Shown here in pieces: positions 60,250-64,000 of a stretch of 64,000 bases of DNA; the first letter of the stretch is position 1, and every line of letters begins with the position of its first letter. Location of the stretch: the NCBI GenBank assembly GCA_947184155.2, contig CAMXCT020000507.1, forward strand, positions 62,001 through 126,000, given 5' to 3'. The notes beneath the pieces were generated by a model that had not been told where the DNA came from, did not search any database, and saw nothing but the letters and a program-made list of their open reading frames with translations. The position numbers were made by a program, and so were the translations under genes. This stretch comes from Cladocopium goreaui (Eukaryota > Sar > Dinophyceae > Suessiales > Symbiodiniaceae).

Positions 60250-63200
60250 TTATCTATGATCAATCAATGATGAATCTATGATTCATCTGAGCTTCACGTC
60301 ATCAATTCATCAGTGATTCATCAATGAATAGATCTGGCGTTGAAAATGGTGTATCCCGAATCCCAAGTCAATGGCTTCATCATATTTAATCATCCCATAT
60401 CCCCCAAAAGAGGCATTTGTGGAGGTATTTAATGGTACGTACGTTTTTTTTTACCACATTTTCAGAGCTACCCATTTGGCACCTGTGACTTCCGAAATCC
60501 ACGACGAAACTTCACTGTAATCCTCGTGAGGCAGCGGTGCCGCCGGCTGCTTTCATGTTGAAAACAGCCGCTCAGCAAAGAAATCTGACATATATATACC
60601 AGCAGCACAGCCAAGATTGCAAGAATTCCTACAACAGTTCAAAAATCGTAAAATTTTCTGGAATTCTCGCAATTCTCCGGTTGTCCCCGTAAATTCTCGC
60701 AACACAAGGAAATTCTCGCAATTCTCCGCCTTTTGCCCCTTTCCCCTGTTTTTTCATGTTTATCTTATATTTCATCATCATTCAAGAGCTAACGTCTCAA
60801 GGACGTCATGTACAGGCCATATATGCCCGATGAACCGTAGTTTTGATATGTTTTGGGTTATTTTATTCCGCTAAAACGGCTGATCCCCACAAAGCTGCCA
60901 TGTTTCGTACCACAAGGAATTTAAGCCCCCAGTTGTTTTTAAAATGTGTAAGTTTCTGTTTGGAACTTTAAAGAAAAGAAGTCATTGTATCAGGAACCAG
61001 ACTTGAAAAAAATACAGTGAATCCCTTGTGAACTTAGGGCGAAAAAAACAACAACAAACCGTACTTCAAATAAATACCAAAATCACTGTAAGCATGCCAA
61101 CCCTGTAAGGAAAACCAACCTCAAAAATCAACTGCAACAGTTTGACAGCCTAGGAGACGGCAGGCACCAAACCTGTCCAACACCCTAGCAACTTTCAAGC
61201 TGGAGCTTAGATCTACATGCTAGTGCAGGTTCCACAATGTTCTTCAATTCCAAAACAAATGAAGTTTCCGATGTTTCTTTCCTGCAAGGGCTAGGGATGA
61301 TTTTGTTATTACGGCCGATTACAGCCTTATATTCAAGAATGTTTTTCAGTTCGTTTTTCTGAAACTTAAAAGGTCCCTTATTCCCCGCCACGGGCGCCAA
61401 CTTCTAGGATTCACCTTCAAAGTCTTGAAAATTCGGAACATACGAAGACATTGGAACTTAAGTTCTTTTGGCCGCTGGCAGGCGGTCACACCTAATTACG
61501 TTCCAAGGTTGCATTAAAGTCCGAAATTTGGAACTTGAGATTTTTGGCCGGACACAGGCGCCGCCACAGTCGGATTTTTTTTTTAAACCAACATGTTATA
61601 AGTATTTATCTTGGTCCGCAGCAAACGGATTTTTTGGTCAACACTTAGGTTCAGTTTGTTTTAATTTTACTTTTTGAACTTAAGCTTCTTGTGGGCCCGC
61701 TGCAGGAGGAAAAAAAATGAATGCCCGACTCTGAAAATGTGTTTCAAGATTTGCAAACGTTGGATTTTGTGGGCCTACCGCAAGCGTTTGATTTACTGTT
61801 TAAATCACAAATCATTACAAATCTGCCATTGTACTACAGGATTGATTAAAGGATATTAAAGGTATATAATTAACTAAAGTCAAAGGATGTCAAAGGCACT
61901 CGGCTGTCAGGTTGGCCTAGTCCAACAATGATCCCTTCGTGCAACAACATGTCTGTCCATGTTTTCTTGTTGTTTGAGCACGTATTTTCTGTTTGTTTCT
62001 TTTTTTTGCGGGTAGAGCTACTAATTACTTCTCAAGATCTATCGCTTGAAATTTGGATCAATTTCATTGTTTTTGGTTTGCCAAGTTTCCAACAGCAATG
62101 TAATTGTAGCAACTTTAGCCACATGTTTTGGACAATATTGGAAACAAATTGTCTCTACTAATGTTCATCAACCATGGGTTCTTCAAGGCAGCAGACATGG
62201 TGTCATAAAACTATAAAGGCATAGAAAAATCATTATAGCGGCAATTTTTTGCTACTTAGGCCGGGGGAAAACGATGTAAGCCTCAGAGTTCTTATATTCA
62301 ACAAAAAAAATCTCTGCCCGCAAAATGCTGGGCACAAAGCCGCCAAAGAAGTGAATCGGGTTCAGAGCCAGTTCAAAGCAGTTCCAAGACTTGCTTTTGA
62401 AATCTTTTGAGTTTAACTCATGTTATTCAGAACAGGTAGTATCCAAGAACCAATCATCTACGGAGAAACAACACGTGATTTACATATGTTACATGCGAAT
62501 AAACTGCAGCGACCTCAAACTCTATTTTTTCATTTTTTTTTGCGTCAAACCTGCCTCATTCAGTGACTTTGAAGCATTTTTTCACATGTGGCGCATGCAG
62601 TCCACAAATTTGATGAATTTTGCTTACGTTACCTTACGTTACCTAATCTTTCCTGCATAGTTGGCACATTGTTGCACGTGTGAATTCCTGCAATTTCTCC
62701 GCCCTTTCTCGCAATTTTTTCTCGCAACTTCTCCGCATATTCTCGCAACTTCTCCGCATATTCTCGCAACTTCTCCGGGTGCATATTTCGCAGGAATTTC
62801 TCCGTTTGTATTTCAAATTTCTCCGTTTGTATTTTGAATTTCTCCGTTTGTATTTTTAATTTCTCCGGTTGTAGTAGTTGTTGTTGGTTTCTGTTTGTTT
62901 TCCTATGGGCACACAGTTTTGATCACAGTTATTTAAAAAACAAGCTTGCTTTTGGCGCTCAAGGTATCTAAAAATATCTAAAACGTATCGAACCCATCAT
63001 ACATGGAATTACATCAACAAGCAAAGCTTCAGACTGCACATCTCCCACAGGCACGTGGCCAATGCTTGCAGGACGCTTGCAGGTATGGCAGGTTATCCTT
63101 GTTTTCCGTTTTCTGTTCCGTCACCGGCGTCAAAATTTCAGCACCGAACTACAAATTTGCATTGGTCTTGGAATTATATATTGCCTTTGACTGCCATCAA

Positions 63201-64000
63201 CTTCTTGCCCGGAAACTTTTTTATCATCAAGCTCTGGAAGTCCTGAAGCAAGCCCCTCTCCATCCTGATATATCCTCCCTGATATCCCTAAGGATCTCGA
63301 AACCTGGTTCTTAAATTTAAACTTATTCTATGGAGCAAGCCACATGCCAAATCTTTACGTTTATACAGTATACATGTGCAGGTTATACTGTACATGACTC
63401 CACTTCGCATCCAAACCACTTACTATTTCTGATGTGACATTCCGTTCTTGTAGCGCGTAGTAGCCAATTTGCCCCCAAACTAAGCTACCTTGCATTAATT
63501 CTTCGTCGCATCGTCTATTTTATCACGGCTACATTACTTTTTCTTCGCTTTAGATTCTAAATCTGAAGGACTTCCATCACGTATGATGTTGCAGTAGTTT
63601 AGCATGATCAAAACAAGTAAAATAAAACCTTCCAATCATTAAAATTTCTCTCTGTTTTCCATCACTTTATTGTCCAAGCCTTAAGTCAAGTCTGCAGATT
63701 GACTCGACGGGCTTTAAAGAGATTAAATTGACACGAATTGTTTCTTGCTTAACCCAATGCCCTGGATGTTAATCTAAGTTCTATTCTTACCATTCCTTTT
63801 CACAAGTCAATTAGTTGCGTCATTTCCGTTGAAGCACCCGTAATCTCTATGTAAATAGGTTCTGCAACCGTCAGCCCAACCAACCAGTAACTTAAATGAA
63901 TAAATCACTCCAAATTAGTTTCACTGAGTTTTACAGCCTGAAAACCATGTCATTAAATCTATTTATGTAAGTCAGGTTAAATCAATCTAAATTAAGTTCG
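60250..64000. other. AT-rich DNA with no recognised gene
   Basis: Isolated short open frames only, none with splice context or family likeness. Contains scattered AATTCTCGCAATTCTCCG units (60,655-60,730) and the arrays described at 62,690-62,875. Everything right of 63,300 is featureless to me. Confidence 0.5.
62690..62875. repeat. TTCTCGCAACTTCTCCG and TTTCTCCGTTTGTATTT arrays
   Basis: Three copies of a 21-bp CTCGCAACTTCTCCGCATAT-like unit (62,690-62,780) pass into four copies of a 20-bp ATTTCTCCGTTTGTATTT-like unit (62,790-62,875). Both share the TTCTCCG core. Confidence 0.85.

Noticed and set aside
1-64000. Bacterial operons, ribosome-binding sites, CRISPR arrays, rRNA
   Set aside because: Nothing of the kind is present. 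Introns and repeat content are eukaryotic, and the direct repeats found are tandem satellites without unique spacers of constant length.

Overview
This is nuclear DNA from a eukaryote, most likely a dinoflagellate (Symbiodiniaceae-like; the family is inferred). The evidence is the gene structure. Coding sequence is cut into many very small exons (about 20-90 nt in the housekeeping genes). Whole reading frames are restored only when GC-AG introns, and probably one GA-AG intron, are allowed beside GT-AG. The DNA between exons is dominated by simple repeats and short palindromic elements. Gene models below were assembled by hand from exon homology, splice signals and codon phase; none is backed by transcripts.

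Layout. (1) 1-27.3 kb is a direct segmental duplication: copy A about 0.99-12.36 kb and copy B about 13.43-27.30 kb, each preceded by a nested mosaic of 0.35-1.7 kb sub-repeats. (2) A long-chain acyl-CoA synthetase (AMP-forming) runs on the minus strand from about 32.0 kb down to 19.9 kb. Its 5' exons lie in single-copy DNA (27.3-32.0 kb) and its 3' exons lie in copy B. Copy A carries only the 3' exons, with deletions in the substrate/AMP-binding motifs and a frameshift: a pseudogene. Comparing the copies dates several later events, including a 1,069-bp insertion with a 6-bp target duplication and a GAT repeat that grew from about 30 bp to about 860 bp, both inside introns. (3) 32-41 kb is mostly intergenic, with several copies of a miniature inverted-repeat family (ends TACCCTCTGGTAA), other palindromic elements and a few doubtful exons.

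(4) 41.1-56.3 kb is the most unusual region: four co-oriented plus-strand genes that look like one module. They are a 679-aa acidic/lysine-rich protein; a 368-aa protein with a methyltransferase-like ELFCG motif; a coiled-coil, basic protein; and an 883-aa protein joining a GIY-YIG-nuclease-like domain to a large region resembling a transposase/RNase-H-type core. Three of the four can be assembled through all introns with every codon phase matching and no stop, so they look intact. The set resembles a giant intron-bearing mobile element or a domesticated one. Copies of a GGGGCGTG-containing repeat lie on both sides and once inside.

(5) 57.2-58.9 kb, minus strand: a small RNA/DNA-binding protein with two cold-shock domains in five exons. 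(6) 59-64 kb: one possible minus-strand exon, one more inverted-repeat element, and AT-rich or minisatellite DNA without recognisable genes. No rRNA, complete tRNA, CRISPR array or bacterial-type operon was seen.
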